Shown: positions 9,121 to 18,081, counted from the first letter of the stretch. The stretch: DNA of 49,592 nucleotides from JAHBXC01 sp964350875 (GCA_964350875.1 CAYGLT010000011.1:1-49592), one strand, 5' to 3'. Numbers and translations: made by a program. Notes: generated from the letters alone by a model not told the origin.

Positions 9121-12020
9121 TCAATCGCAGGGCGCGCCGAAGTTGGAGAGCACGGTGTTGAGGTCGCTGAAGTTGACAATATTGTCGCCGTTGAGATCGC
9201 CCGCGCAGGGTTCCGGGGCGGCGGGGAGCTGGTAGGAATAGAAGACGCGGGCGCTGCCCGAATCGCTGACCTGGTTGTCGGCGTGGGTTGCCCCGACGAA
9301 CAGGTCGTCGTAGCCGTCGCCGTTGACATCCCCGGCGCCGCTGACGGACACGCCGAACTGGTCGCCGTTCGAATCGCCGTTGAAGGTGTACAAAATCGCG
9401 CCGTCGGCGCCGGAGAAGACTCGGGCGCTGCCCGAGTTCGAGCCGTTGTTGTCGTCGTCCCTGGCGCCGACGATGAGATCGTCGAACCCGTCGCCGTTGA
9501 CATCGCCCGCGCCGCTCACGGANNNNNNNNNNNNNNNNNNNNNNNNNNNNNNNNNNNNNNNNNNNNNNNNNNNNNNNNNNNNNNNNNNNNNNNNNNNNNN
9601 NNNNNNNNNNNNNNNNNNNNNNCGACGATGAGATCGTCGAACCCGTCGCCGTTGACATCGCCCGCGCCGCTCACGGAGACGCCGAAGAAGTCGCTGGCGG
9701 AATCGCCATTGAAGGTGTAGAGGATCGAGCCGTCGTCACCGGAGAACACGCGAGCGCTGCCGGACCCGACGCCATTGTTGTCGTCGTTCAAGGCGCCGAC
9801 GATCACATCGTCGAAGCCGTCGTTGTTGACATCGCCCGCGCCGCTCACCGTCTCGCCGAGGTTGTCTCGGGGGGAATCGCCGTTGAAGGTGTAGAGGACG
9901 GCGCCGGTGGCCCCGGAGAAGACGCGGGCGCTGCCGGATTGGCTGCCGTTGTTGTCGTCGCGGCCGGCGCCGACGATGAGGTCGTCGAACCCGTCGCCGT
10001 TGACATCGCCCGCGCCGCTCACGGACTCGCCGAAGGTGTCGCCCGCGGAATCGCCGTTGAAGGTGTACAGGATCGAACCGTCCAGTCCGGAGAAGACGCG
10101 GGCGCTGCCAGAGCCGGAGCCGTTGTTGTCGTCACCGCGGGCGCCGACGATGAGGTCGTCGAAGCCGTCGTTGTTGACATCGCCCGCGCCGCTCACGCTG
10201 ACGCCGAAGAAATCGCTGGAGGAATCCCCGTTGAAGCTGTGCAGGATCGAGCCGTCGGCGCCGGAGAAGACCTCGGCGCTGCCCGATCCGGGACCGTGGT
10301 TGTCGTCTCCTTCGGCGCCGACGATGAGGTCGTCGAAGCCGTCGTTGTTGACATCGCCCGCGCCGCTCACGCTGATGCCGAAGAGGTCGCTGGCGGAATC
10401 CCCGTAGAAGGTGTAGAGGATCGCGCCGTCGGCGCCGGAGAAAACCCGCGCGATCCCTTCGCCGCTGTTGGCGAAGCGGGCGCCGACGATGAGGTCGTCG
10501 AAGCCGTCGTTGTTGACATCGCCCGCGCCGCTCACGGATCCGCCGAGCCACTCGTCCGCCGCATCGCCGTAGAAGGGGTAGTTGGGAAGGTGATCGACCT
10601 GCCCGCTCGCGCCGGCGATGGAGACACAGGTTGCGCTGAAGTTGCTGAGGACCAGGTTCAGGTCCGTGAAGTTGACGGAGTCGTCACCGTCGGCGTCGCC
10701 GGGGCACGGCGTAGGCGCGGCGGGGAGTTGGTATGAAAGGAAGACGCGGGCGCTGCCCGAACTCGTGCCGTTGTTGTCATCTTTGAAGGCGCCGACGATG
10801 AGGTCGTCGAACCCGTCGCCGTTGACATCGCCCGCGCCGCTCACGCTAATGCCGAAGGAGTCTGCCGCGGAATCGCCGTTGAAGGTGTAGAGGACGGAGC
10901 CGGTGGCGCCCGAGAAAACGCGGGCGCTGCCCGAATCGACGAGGTTGTTGTCATCTCTGAAGTCGCCGACGATGAGGTCGTCGAAGCCGTCGCCGTTGAC
11001 ATCGCCCGCGCCGCTGACCGAGTAACCGAAGTCATCGCGGTCGGAATCCCCGTTGAAGGTGTACAGGATCGAGCCGTTGGCGCCGGAGAAGACGCGAGCC
11101 ATGCCGGACCTGAAGCCGTTGCCGTCGGCGTCGTAGGCGCCGACGATGAGGTCGTCGGAACCGTCGCTGTTGACATCGCCCGCGCCGCTGACCGACCAAC
11201 CGAAGAGATCGTCGGCGGAATCCCCGTGGAAGGTGTAGAGGATCGAACCGTCCAGTCCGGAGAAGATGCGGGCGCTGCCCGAGTCCTCGCCGTTGTTGTC
11301 GTCTCGGAACGCGCCGACGATAAGGTCGTCGAAGCCATCGCCGTTGACATCGCCCGCGCCGCTCACGCTAATGCCGAAGGAGTCGCCCGCGGAATCGCCA
11401 GAGAAGGTGTAGAGGAGTGAGCCGTCGGCGCCGGAGAACACGCGGGCGTTGCCCGTATTCACGCCGTCGGCGTTGTTCTGGGTGGGCGCCCCGACGATGA
11501 CATCGTCGAAACCGTCGCCGTCGACATCGCCGGCGCCGCTGACGGAGTCGCCGAACCAACCGTTGGCCGATTCGCCGTAGAGATCGTACAGGATCGAGCC
11601 GTCAGCGCCGGAGAACACGCGGGCGTTGCCCGAATTCACGCCGTTGCCGTCGTTGAAGCGGGCCCCGACGATGAGATCGTCGAAACCATCGTTGTTGACA
11701 TCGCCCGCGCCGCTGACCGAACTGCCGAAGTCGTCGTTCTCGGCATCGCCGTCGAAGGTGTACAGGAGTGAGCCGTCGGCGCCGGAGAGAACGCGGGCGT
11801 TGCCCGAAATCACGCCGTCGGCGTTGCTTTGGGTGGGCGCCCCGACGATGAAATCGTCGAAACCGTCGCCGTTGACATCGCCCGCCCCGCTGACGGAGAG
11901 GCCGAAAGAGGCTAGCACCGAGTCTCCGTTGAAGGGGTACGACGGCAGATGGACGACCTGCCCGACGGCGGCCGAAGCGAGGGCGAACAGGATCGCCGCG
12001 GCGGTGAAGCGGTGAGGCAT
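9121..12020 (-). CDS. Secreted FG-GAP repeat protein, two fused paralogous halves with dockerin-like modules; contains assembly gap
   Basis: The ATG at 12020 opens a signal peptide (MPHRFTAAAILFALASAAVG) followed by seven FG-GAP (integrin-alpha beta-propeller) repeats of 58-59 residues, each with SVSGAGDVNGDGFDD-IVGA, a calcium-binding-like Asp-rich loop. They are followed by a dockerin-like module (CPGDADGDDSVNFTDLNLVL). Instead of a stop, the frame continues with AGASGQVDHLPNYPFYGD, which mirrors the mature N-terminus GQVVHLPSYPFNGD. At least eight more repeats and a second dockerin-like end (CAGDLNGDNIVNF...SNFGAPCD) follow. The 100-N gap breaks the frame. A true gap of 119 bases restores both the 174-base period and the frame and gives 972 residues. 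It probably acts outside the cell in adhesion or binding, but no ligand can be named. Confidence 0.88.
9240..11950 (-). repeat. Tandem 174-base coding repeat (FG-GAP units)
   Basis: A fixed sequence (gttgacatcgcccgcgccgctcac on the plus strand, with small changes) starts at 9322, 9496, 9651, 9825, 9999, 10173, 10347, 10512, 10821, 10995, 11169, 11343, 11520, 11694 and 11871. Most steps are exactly 174 bases; two are 177 and one 165. The 309-base step between 10512 and 10821 holds the internal dockerin-like module. The 155-base step across 9523-9622 is distorted by the N run. The DNA identity between units is high enough to have defeated assembly. This is a protein-coding repeat, not a CRISPR or transposon. 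Confidence 0.9.
9523..9622. other. Assembly gap, exactly 100 N
   Basis: The run is exactly 100 bases, the conventional placeholder for a gap of unknown size. It lies inside the 174-base repeat array. The reading frames on its two sides differ by one base, as expected if the placeholder length is wrong. Confidence 0.99.
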
Positions 12021-12367
12021 GGGGAATGTCCTTGGCCTGTGATGAACGAGGTGGGCGGGGACGCCGGGCGGACCACCCAATCCGACTCTAATGCCTCAGG
12101 GCGGCGACACAAGACAAACCGCGGCGAATGAGGCACTTCCAGAACCTGAAACAATGTCAGGCTGGGCGAACGGGGTCGACGATGGAAGGAGCGGTGATGG
12201 GGTTGGGAGGGGGCCGGATCGTTGACCCTCACTCGCGGGAGACGGGATCCCGTCTTGTCGGTGAGGGAGAACCATCTCGCTTGACCGTCTGCGCGCCGGG
12301 CTTGATACTCCAACCCCTCCGGGCACGGACCGGCGACCACGACCTTTCACCGAACGGACTTACCGAG
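12021..12367. promoter_or_regulatory. Divergent intergenic region between the FG-GAP gene and the PQQ-repeat lipoprotein gene
   Basis: 347 bases without a convincing gene. The right part carries the promoter described at 12281-12309 for the lipoprotein gene. On the minus strand TAGAGT (complement of 12085-12090) could serve as a -10 for the FG-GAP gene, but its -35 is poor. An imperfect inverted repeat, gacgggatcccgtc (12241-12254), is a perfect 14-base palindrome and could be a protein-binding site. Short readings across the region start without ribosome-binding sites and were rejected. Confidence 0.5.
12281..12309 (+). promoter_or_regulatory. Sigma-70-like promoter of the lipoprotein gene
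   Basis: TTGACC (12281-12286) and GATACT (12304-12309) are separated by 17 bases, matching the -35 box at five of six and the -10 box at four of six positions. Transcription would start near 12316, about 50 bases before the ATG at 12368. Confidence 0.5.
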
Positions 12368-13522
12368 ATGTCTCAGACGAAGCGAAACGCCCTCGTGATT
12401 CCCGCGATCCTGTCGGTGGCGGCGCTGTTCGCGGCGGCCGCCGTCGGGTGCAAGTCCTCGGGCTCGGCCGACGCAGACACCACCCGTGACGGGGAGTACC
12501 GCCCTCTCGTGAAGGAGAGCGGGATCGACCTTGGCCCGTACGAGCGACTGGGCTACCGCATCCAGTGGAAGGGTCTGCCCGTGGTGTCCCGCCGCGAGTC
12601 GCCCAAGTTCGCGGATGTGTTCGGCGACCGCGTGGTGTTCCAGGACACGGGCAACACCATGACGGTGATGGACGCCGGCACGGGGCGCAACATCTGGGCG
12701 AGCGAGATCGACAACCCCACCTCGCGGTTCATCGGCAACGCGCGGGTCGGCGAGACGATCTACAGCGCGTCGGACAACGAACTCTTCGAACTGGACATCA
12801 AAACGGGCAACATCATTCAGCGCCATGACCTGGCGATCGTGTGCAACACCGGCCCGCTGATCGTCGACAACATCGCGATCTTCGGCGGCGCGTCGGGCGA
12901 GGTCCTCGGCCACAACCTCCACAGCACCTACAAGCAGTGGGGTTACCAGATGAACGGCGTCATCACCTCGCGCCCCGTCGAGGTGACGGGCGTGGTGGGC
13001 ACGGTGAGCCAGCGCGGCGAGATCGTCTTCCTCAACCCGGCGAACGGCCAATCCACGGGCATCGGCGAGATTTTCTCCGGGCTCGTAAACAACCCGGTCG
13101 AGGGCGACGGGCTGTACTTCGTCGCCAGCACCGACCAGTCGATCTACGCGTTCAACCCGAACACCGGCCGCGAGGTCTGGCGTGTGCGCACGCCCCAGCC
13201 GATCGTGGATCAGCCGGCGTTCATCGACGGGAAGTTGTATGTGCATGTCCCGGGTCAGGGCATGACCCAGTACGCGGCGGGGTCCGGCACGAAATTGTGG
13301 CAGGCCGGCGGCGTGAGGGGACAGGCGCTGGGCAAGATCCACGGCCGCATCCTGGTGTGGGACGGCGAGCGGGCGACGCTCCTGGACGAGGACCGCGGCG
13401 AAACCGTCGAATCGGTCGCGTTGGGGAATGTCTTCCGGATGGTGATGAGCGCCCCGATCGACGGCGACCTGTACGCGGTCATGCGTGACGGGTGGGTCGA
13501 GAAGCACTCCCCCCGCCGCTGA
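12368..13522 (+). CDS. Lipoprotein with PQQ-like beta-propeller repeats (BamB-like)
   Basis: It has 384 residues. The N-terminus MSQTKRNALVIPAILSV leads into a lipobox ending AAAVGC, so the protein should be lipidated and anchored to a membrane. The rest is a repeat of short blocks such as TVMDAGTGRNIWASEI, LFELDIKTGNI, IYAFNPNTGREVWRV and MTQYAAGSGTKLWQA, the pattern of PQQ-binding-like or BamB beta-propellers. BamB helps outer-membrane protein assembly, but the same fold serves unrelated roles, and the neighbours do not decide. A start upstream at 12128 would bury the lipobox and cross the promoter. The 257 bases after it hold a possible promoter for the next gene. Confidence 0.85.
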   Translation: MSQTKRNALVIPAILSVAALFAAAAVGCKSSGSADADTTRDGEYRPLVKESGIDLGPYERLGYRIQWKGLPVVSRRESPKFADVFGDRVVFQDTGNTMTVMDAGTGRNIWASEIDNPTSRFIGNARVGETIYSASDNELFELDIKTGNIIQRHDLAIVCNTGPLIVDNIAIFGGASGEVLGHNLHSTYKQWGYQMNGVITSRPVEVTGVVGTVSQRGEIVFLNPANGQSTGIGEIFSGLVNNPVEGDGLYFVASTDQSIYAFNPNTGREVWRVRTPQPIVDQPAFIDGKLYVHVPGQGMTQYAAGSGTKLWQAGGVRGQALGKIHGRILVWDGERATLLDEDRGETVESVALGNVFRMVMSAPIDGDLYAVMRDGWVEKHSPRR

Positions 13523-13570
13523 GCGGGCGACAACCGGCCCAAACCGGGGAGAACCCGGCGGATCGCGGGC

Positions 13571-13606
13571 GGTCAGGTTGACTCTGAGCGGCCTGACCGC
13601 GACACT
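13571..13606 (+). promoter_or_regulatory. Possible promoter overlapping an inverted repeat
   Basis: TTGACT (13578-13583) and GACACT (13601-13606) are 17 bases apart. GGTCAGG (13571-13577) and CCTGACC (13592-13598) form a 7-base inverted repeat around the -35 box, which could be an operator or a weak terminator of the lipoprotein gene. No T-run follows. The next start codon is about 170 bases downstream. Confidence 0.35.
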
Positions 13607-13779
13607 CCGCAGCCCTGTTCGATCGCCCGAGGCGCCCGATCGGCCCTCAGGCGATGCAACCCCGCTTTCTCTCGAGCCGTACCGACCGTTCTCCGGTCCG
13701 GCCTCGCCACTGATCCACCCTTTGATGCGCTCGCCCGGCTCTGGGCGGGTGTTGGAACGCCTTCAGGACCCCCCACCGC

Positions 13780-15150
13780 ATGGCCTCCAAGACCTCAGCC
13801 AACACCGGCACGCTCGTGTTCGTCGGCCTTCTCGGCGTCGCGACCGTCGGGCTCTTCGTGACCAGCGTCGTCTTCTTCGCGAAGACCAACCGCCTGACGA
13901 ACGAACTCGCCGCGGCCCGGACCGATCAGCAGTTCATCATCAGCCCTGACCAGCGGGCGCAGTACGAAGCGAGCATCAAGCAGGCGCAGAGCAAGCGCAC
14001 GACGCTCGTGGGCCTGCTGAATGAGCAGATGGGCGAGACGATGCGCCGCGTCGTCGGGTCGGATCGCGCGACGCTGGAGCAACTGAACCAGCAACTCGCC
14101 GCGTTCGAGGGCGCCGACACCAGCGCCGCGCTCACGGTGATGACAAACATGCAGAGCCGCATCGACGGGCTGACGCGCGAGCGTGATCAGGCCCGCGCCG
14201 CCGCCGAGCGTGCGCAGGCCGACCTGACCAACGAGGTCGAGGCCCGCCAGCGTGCGCAGCAGCAGTTCGAGCAGTCGCTCGCCGCGGCCAACGCGGAACT
14301 CGGCCAGTATCAGGCGGAGGTCGAGTCGTACCGGGGCAACATGACCTCGACGATCGCCGCGAACAACGAGCGTGTGGAAGAGATCCGCCGCGACGCCGCC
14401 GACCGCACCGCGCTGCTCGCCGATCAACTCGAGCGTTCGCGCGAGGAGTCGCTGATCCTCAAGGGTCAGGTCGATTCGCTCCGCGCCGAGCGCAGCCAGG
14501 ACCTGCTCCGCCCCCAGGACGAGTCGTCGCTGGTTGACGGCCGCGTCGTGAGCGTGAACTCCGCGTCCAACGAGGTGTTCATCGACCTGACGACCAGCGA
14601 CCGCGTGGTGCTGGGCATGTCGTTCGAGATCTACGACAACGCGAGCCAGATCCGCGCCGACGAGAGCGGCGCCTACCCCCGGGGCAAGGCCACGGGCGAG
14701 GTGATCCGCGTGGGCGACACCTCCTCGGTGGTGCGCCTGGTGCGCACGAGCCGCGGCAACCCCGTCGTGGGCGGCGATGTCCTCGCGAACGCCGTGTACG
14801 ACCCCAAGAAGTCGTACAAGTTCGTGGTGTTCGGCGCGTTCGACACCGACCGCGACGGCGTGCCGACCCAGCGCGAGGCGGAGAACATCCGCGCGATCGT
14901 GCGCAACTGGGGCGGCGTGGTCCAGGACGACATCGTGGGCGACACGGACTTCCTTGTGTTGGGCGACCGCCCGGCCGTCCCGCCGCAGCCCCCGATCGAC
15001 GCCCCGTACGCGGTCGTGCAGGAGTACGCCCGCCTGGAGCGTGCGAGCCGCGAGTACGACCGTCTGTTCGAGGTCGCGCAGCAGACGGGCATCCCGGTGC
15101 TGAACCAGAACCGCCTGTACACGCTCACGGGCCTGTACTCGCGCCGCTGA
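13780..15150 (+). CDS. Membrane-anchored coiled-coil protein with possible BRCT-like C-terminus
   Basis: It has 456 residues. There is a short cytoplasmic start, one transmembrane helix at about 10-34 (TLVFVGLLGVATVGLFVTSV), then a long helical region to about residue 245, rich in E, Q, R and A with heptad spacing (TRERDQARAAAERAQADLTN), likely a coiled coil. A beta-rich segment follows (DGRVVSVNSASNEVFIDLTT, about 250-345). The last 110 residues start YKFVVFGAFDTDRDG and continue NIRAIVRNWGGVV and TDFLVLGDRP, a pattern like BRCT domains (strand, helix, GG turn, T-hydrophobic-V). Function not recognised; a role in envelope organisation is only a guess. It ends 7 bases before the acyltransferase gene and probably forms an operon with it. 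Confidence 0.8.
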   Translation: MASKTSANTGTLVFVGLLGVATVGLFVTSVVFFAKTNRLTNELAAARTDQQFIISPDQRAQYEASIKQAQSKRTTLVGLLNEQMGETMRRVVGSDRATLEQLNQQLAAFEGADTSAALTVMTNMQSRIDGLTRERDQARAAAERAQADLTNEVEARQRAQQQFEQSLAAANAELGQYQAEVESYRGNMTSTIAANNERVEEIRRDAADRTALLADQLERSREESLILKGQVDSLRAERSQDLLRPQDESSLVDGRVVSVNSASNEVFIDLTTSDRVVLGMSFEIYDNASQIRADESGAYPRGKATGEVIRVGDTSSVVRLVRTSRGNPVVGGDVLANAVYDPKKSYKFVVFGAFDTDRDGVPTQREAENIRAIVRNWGGVVQDDIVGDTDFLVLGDRPAVPPQPPIDAPYAVVQEYARLERASREYDRLFEVAQQTGIPVLNQNRLYTLTGLYSRR

Positions 15151-15157
15151 GCGTTCC

Positions 15158-16369
15158 GTGATCGACACGACCATCCTTCCCACGCGTGATCGCGGCGCCG
15201 ATCGGTGGACGCTGCGCGATGCCGCCACCTACGCGGCGATACGGGGAGTGGTCGGCACGCTGGGCGCGATGCCCGTCGGCGCGAACATGGCGCTGATGCG
15301 CCGGATCGCGGCGATGTTCGCGCACTCGCGCTTCAACCGAAACCGGATCGAGCGGGCGCGGGACAACCTCCGGTGGTGCTTCCCCGAGTGGTCCGACGAG
15401 CAGGTCGAGCGGGCGTCGGTTGACGCGTACAAGCACCTGTTCTCGCTGGCCGCCGAGGCGATCGCGACGCCCTCGCGCGTCACGCCCGAGAAGTGGGCGC
15501 ACTACATCGAACTGGGCGATGTGCGCGACGCGCTGCGCGTGCTGATGGACCGACCGCCCTGCGTGCTCGTGACGGGGCATTCGGGCAACTGGGAGGTGAT
15601 CGGCTACGCGCTGGGCCTGCTGGGCTTCCGCGTGCACGCGGTGTACCGCCCGCTCGACATGCGTGCGGCGGACCGCTGGGTGCGCGAGGTGCGCAGCGCG
15701 CGAGGGCTCTACCTGCTCGACAAGTTCGGCGCGATGCGCCAGACGCCCTCGATCATGTCGCGCGGCGAGATGATCGCCATCACCGCCGACCAGAACGCCG
15801 GCGCGCGCGGCATGTTCGTCCCCTACTTCGACCGGCTCACCTCGACCTACAAGTCGGTCGGGCTCATCGCGATGCAGTACAACGCGCCGGTGGTGTGCGG
15901 CCACGCGCTGCGCATCGGCAAGCACGGCGCCGATGTGCCCGACTCGCTCGACGACCAGACTTTCCGATACCGCATCCGCGTCGAGGACATCATCCTCCCC
16001 GAGGAGTGGGCCGATCAGCCCGACCCGCTGTTCTACATCACCGCGCGGTACCGCTACGCGCTCGAGAAGATGGTCAGGGCCAGCCCACAGCAGTACTTGT
16101 GGATGCACCGCTACTGGAAGGCGCGGCCGCCGCACGAGCAGGCGGGCAAGCCCTTCCCCAAGCGGCTCCGTGAGAAACTCGAAGCGCTGCCCTGGATGAC
16201 CCCCGAGCGTCTCGAGCGAATCGTGAACAAGAGCGAGCAGGATGCGGCGGAATTCGCCGCGCAACGCGCGAACGCGTCGCGCGAGCCGCAGGACGCGCCC
16301 GACGAGGATTCTGAGACATTCGAGGTCGACGGCGCCCAGACCGGGCCTGAGGCGGGCCGGACGCCGTAA
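15158..16369 (+). CDS. LpxL/HtrB-family lysophospholipid acyltransferase
   Basis: It has 403 residues and starts with GTG 7 bases after the previous stop. The family's catalytic HX4(D/E) motif is seen as TGHSGNWEVIGYALG (His and Glu five apart), followed by VYRPLDM, a block typical of lipid A late acyltransferases, and AITADQNAGARGMFVPYF, corresponding to the DQ...G..V.F block. The expected N-terminal hydrophobic anchor is weak here. It would transfer an acyl chain to a lipid A precursor or another lipid. The last 60 residues are acidic and probably disordered (PQDAPDEDSETFEVDGAQ). No other lipid A gene lies in the window, so the acceptor is uncertain. Confidence 0.85.
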   Translation: MIDTTILPTRDRGADRWTLRDAATYAAIRGVVGTLGAMPVGANMALMRRIAAMFAHSRFNRNRIERARDNLRWCFPEWSDEQVERASVDAYKHLFSLAAEAIATPSRVTPEKWAHYIELGDVRDALRVLMDRPPCVLVTGHSGNWEVIGYALGLLGFRVHAVYRPLDMRAADRWVREVRSARGLYLLDKFGAMRQTPSIMSRGEMIAITADQNAGARGMFVPYFDRLTSTYKSVGLIAMQYNAPVVCGHALRIGKHGADVPDSLDDQTFRYRIRVEDIILPEEWADQPDPLFYITARYRYALEKMVRASPQQYLWMHRYWKARPPHEQAGKPFPKRLREKLEALPWMTPERLERIVNKSEQDAAEFAAQRANASREPQDAPDEDSETFEVDGAQTGPEAGRTP

Positions 16370-16398
16370 CATCCCCGCACGAACGCAGGAGCGCAGCA

Positions 16399-16731
16399 GT
16401 GGCGAAGATCCGTCAGCTCGTGGTGATGTCCGACCCGTCGACGGCGAGGGGACAGCCTCTGGGCACGCAGAAAGAGATCATGCAGACCCTCTCGGCGTAC
16501 AACACCGCGCCGGACGGTTCGCCCGAGACCAGGTCGCTCGCGTTCGGGCCGGGGTTCATCGCGCAGTTCCCGATGCACGGCGACGATCGCGAGGAAGTGA
16601 AACAGTTCCTCGTCGCGATCAACGAGTCGGATGTCGCGTGGCCGGTGCTCGCGCGGCTGCGCCGCGAACTCGGCTGGGCCATGATGGACCCCGACAGCGG
16701 CAAGGTGTTCACCCCCGCCGACGCCGAGTGA
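16399..16731 (+). CDS. Small conserved-looking protein of unknown function
   Basis: It has 110 residues with a GTG start at 16399 preceded by GCAGGAGCG at a suitable distance. The composition is ordinary soluble protein, with LAFGPGFIAQFPMHGDD and a C-terminal RRELGWAMMDPDSGKVFTP. The third codon positions are strongly G/C like those of its neighbours, which supports real coding. It follows the acyltransferase by 29 bases in the same direction and ends 4 bases before the convergent glycosyltransferase gene. I do not recognise a family with certainty. Confidence 0.8.
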   Translation: MAKIRQLVVMSDPSTARGQPLGTQKEIMQTLSAYNTAPDGSPETRSLAFGPGFIAQFPMHGDDREEVKQFLVAINESDVAWPVLARLRRELGWAMMDPDSGKVFTPADAE

Positions 16732-16735
16732 TGCG

Positions 16736-18046
16736 TCACTCCGTGCGCGGCACGGCTCGCTCGACATCGGAGTTCGTCGTCACGATCGTGCGCGGCTCGT
16801 CGCGCTTGCGACCCTGATCGACGAGACGGTACTCGCGGCCGCCCCAGCGGATCGTGCCGCCCTCGCGCAGCCGCTTCGCCGCGGCGAACATGATCCAGAT
16901 CGTCATCGCGTTGCCCACGGGCAGCGTCGGAAGATACGCCAGCAGCCCCTGCGCGCCGTAGAGCACGCCCATGCTCCCCCAGTACGCGAGCGAGCCGGCG
17001 CCGCCCGAGATGATCAGCACGGCGGGGCTCGGGAAGAAGGGCATCCCCTGCGCGAGCAGCGTGAACCCCCACACAAGCCCAGCGAGAGCGCACCCCGGCA
17101 GAACCAGATGAACGAAGGCTTTGCGCTGCGCGAACGCGCGCAGCCGCGGCGAGCGACGGCGGGAGCATTCGATAAAGATTCGTTCCCACCCGCGACGGTA
17201 CGACGCGAAGTCGTCGTACATCCGACACACCAGAAGCCCGTTCGCGATGAGCACGCCAGAGCGTCGGGCCGCGAACTTCATCTTGCGCGCGATCTCGACA
17301 TCCTCAAGCACGAAGTCGCGCACTGACTCGATCCCGCCCACGGCGTCGTAGCCTTCGCGACGGAACAGCATGAACTGCCCGTTGGCCATCGCCCTGCGCC
17401 GCTTGTCGCGGTTCGCCGCCTTGAGCGGGTACTGGCGGATGAGTTCCATCGTCGTCGCGGGCTGCACGACCTTCTCGAACCAGTGCTGGCGCGCGAGCGT
17501 GCTCCACAGGCTGAGCAGATCGAGTTTGCGGTCGTGGGCGATCGCGACGGTGGCGCGGACGCACCCGGGTTCGAGTTCGCAATCCGCGTCGATGAACAGG
17601 ACGAAGTCGTCGTCGCGCATCGGCCCGGAATCGCGCACGGCGGAGTGCATCGCGTGCACCTTGCCCGCCCAGCCGTCCGGGCATTCGGTGATCTCGACGA
17701 AGCGGAATCGCGTGTCGCCCTGCGCCTCGCGCTCGATGACGCCGCGCGTGTCGTCGGTGCACCGGTCGAGGGCGAAGACAAACTCCAGATTGGGATAGTC
17801 CTGCGCGCGGAGCGACCCGACGAGTTGCGCGACCGCGTTCTCTTCGTTGAAGCAGGGCACGACGACGCGCACGAGCGGCGCGGCGCCGGACGCGTCGGTC
17901 GGGAGAGGCAGGTCCAGCCCCCGCCGCGCGGAGAACCCGCCGAAGAGCCCGCGCAGGATCTTGCCCAGGCCGACGCACCAGTAGACCGCACAGCCGATGC
18001 TCATCACCATCAGCACCGTCCCGAGGATGTGTTCGGCCATCGTCAT
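16736..18046 (-). CDS. Membrane-bound family 2 glycosyltransferase
   Basis: It has 436 residues. An N-terminal transmembrane segment (LGTVLMVMSIGCAVYWCVGL) is followed by a GT-A domain: VRVVVPCFNEENAVAQLVGS, the metal-binding DxD in VLFIDADCEL, the acceptor-site DFVLEDVEIARKMK, and YRRGWERI, matching the R/Q-x-x-R-W block of processive or membrane GT2 enzymes. Three C-terminal hydrophobic segments follow (about residues 305-400). The layout resembles HpnB-like and other lipid-directed glycosyltransferases, so a lipid or polyprenyl acceptor is likely, but the sugar is unknown. Its start is only 35 bases from the divergent epimerase gene, so the promoters overlap. Confidence 0.88.
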   Translation of the reverse strand: MTMAEHILGTVLMVMSIGCAVYWCVGLGKILRGLFGGFSARRGLDLPLPTDASGAAPLVRVVVPCFNEENAVAQLVGSLRAQDYPNLEFVFALDRCTDDTRGVIEREAQGDTRFRFVEITECPDGWAGKVHAMHSAVRDSGPMRDDDFVLFIDADCELEPGCVRATVAIAHDRKLDLLSLWSTLARQHWFEKVVQPATTMELIRQYPLKAANRDKRRRAMANGQFMLFRREGYDAVGGIESVRDFVLEDVEIARKMKFAARRSGVLIANGLLVCRMYDDFASYRRGWERIFIECSRRRSPRLRAFAQRKAFVHLVLPGCALAGLVWGFTLLAQGMPFFPSPAVLIISGGAGSLAYWGSMGVLYGAQGLLAYLPTLPVGNAMTIWIMFAAAKRLREGGTIRWGGREYRLVDQGRKRDEPRTIVTTNSDVERAVPRTE

Positions 18047-18069
18047 GCGAGTTGAGGGTACGCGATCGC

Positions 18070-18075
18070 TAGACT
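18070..18075 (+). promoter_or_regulatory. Putative -10 element (TAGACT) of a leaderless epimerase transcript
   Basis: TAGACT ends 6 bases before the ATG at 18082, so transcription starting about 7 bases downstream would begin at or next to the start codon. No Shine-Dalgarno sequence could fit. No good -35 is visible. The same hexamer occurs before three other genes in this window. Confidence 0.4.
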
Positions 18076-18081
18076 TGAGGC

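Noticed and set aside
9496..9651. An apparent frameshift in the FG-GAP gene at the gap
   Set aside because: The frame change is explained by the arbitrary length of the N run; a gap of 119 bases restores the frame.
9240..11950. The evenly spaced repeats as a possible CRISPR array or satellite
   Set aside because: The period is 174 bases with coding capacity in one frame and FG-GAP motifs in each unit; repeats and intervening parts are not of CRISPR length.
12128..12367. Upstream in-frame extension of the PQQ-repeat lipoprotein
   Set aside because: It would put 80 residues before the signal peptide and lipobox and cover a good sigma-70-like promoter.
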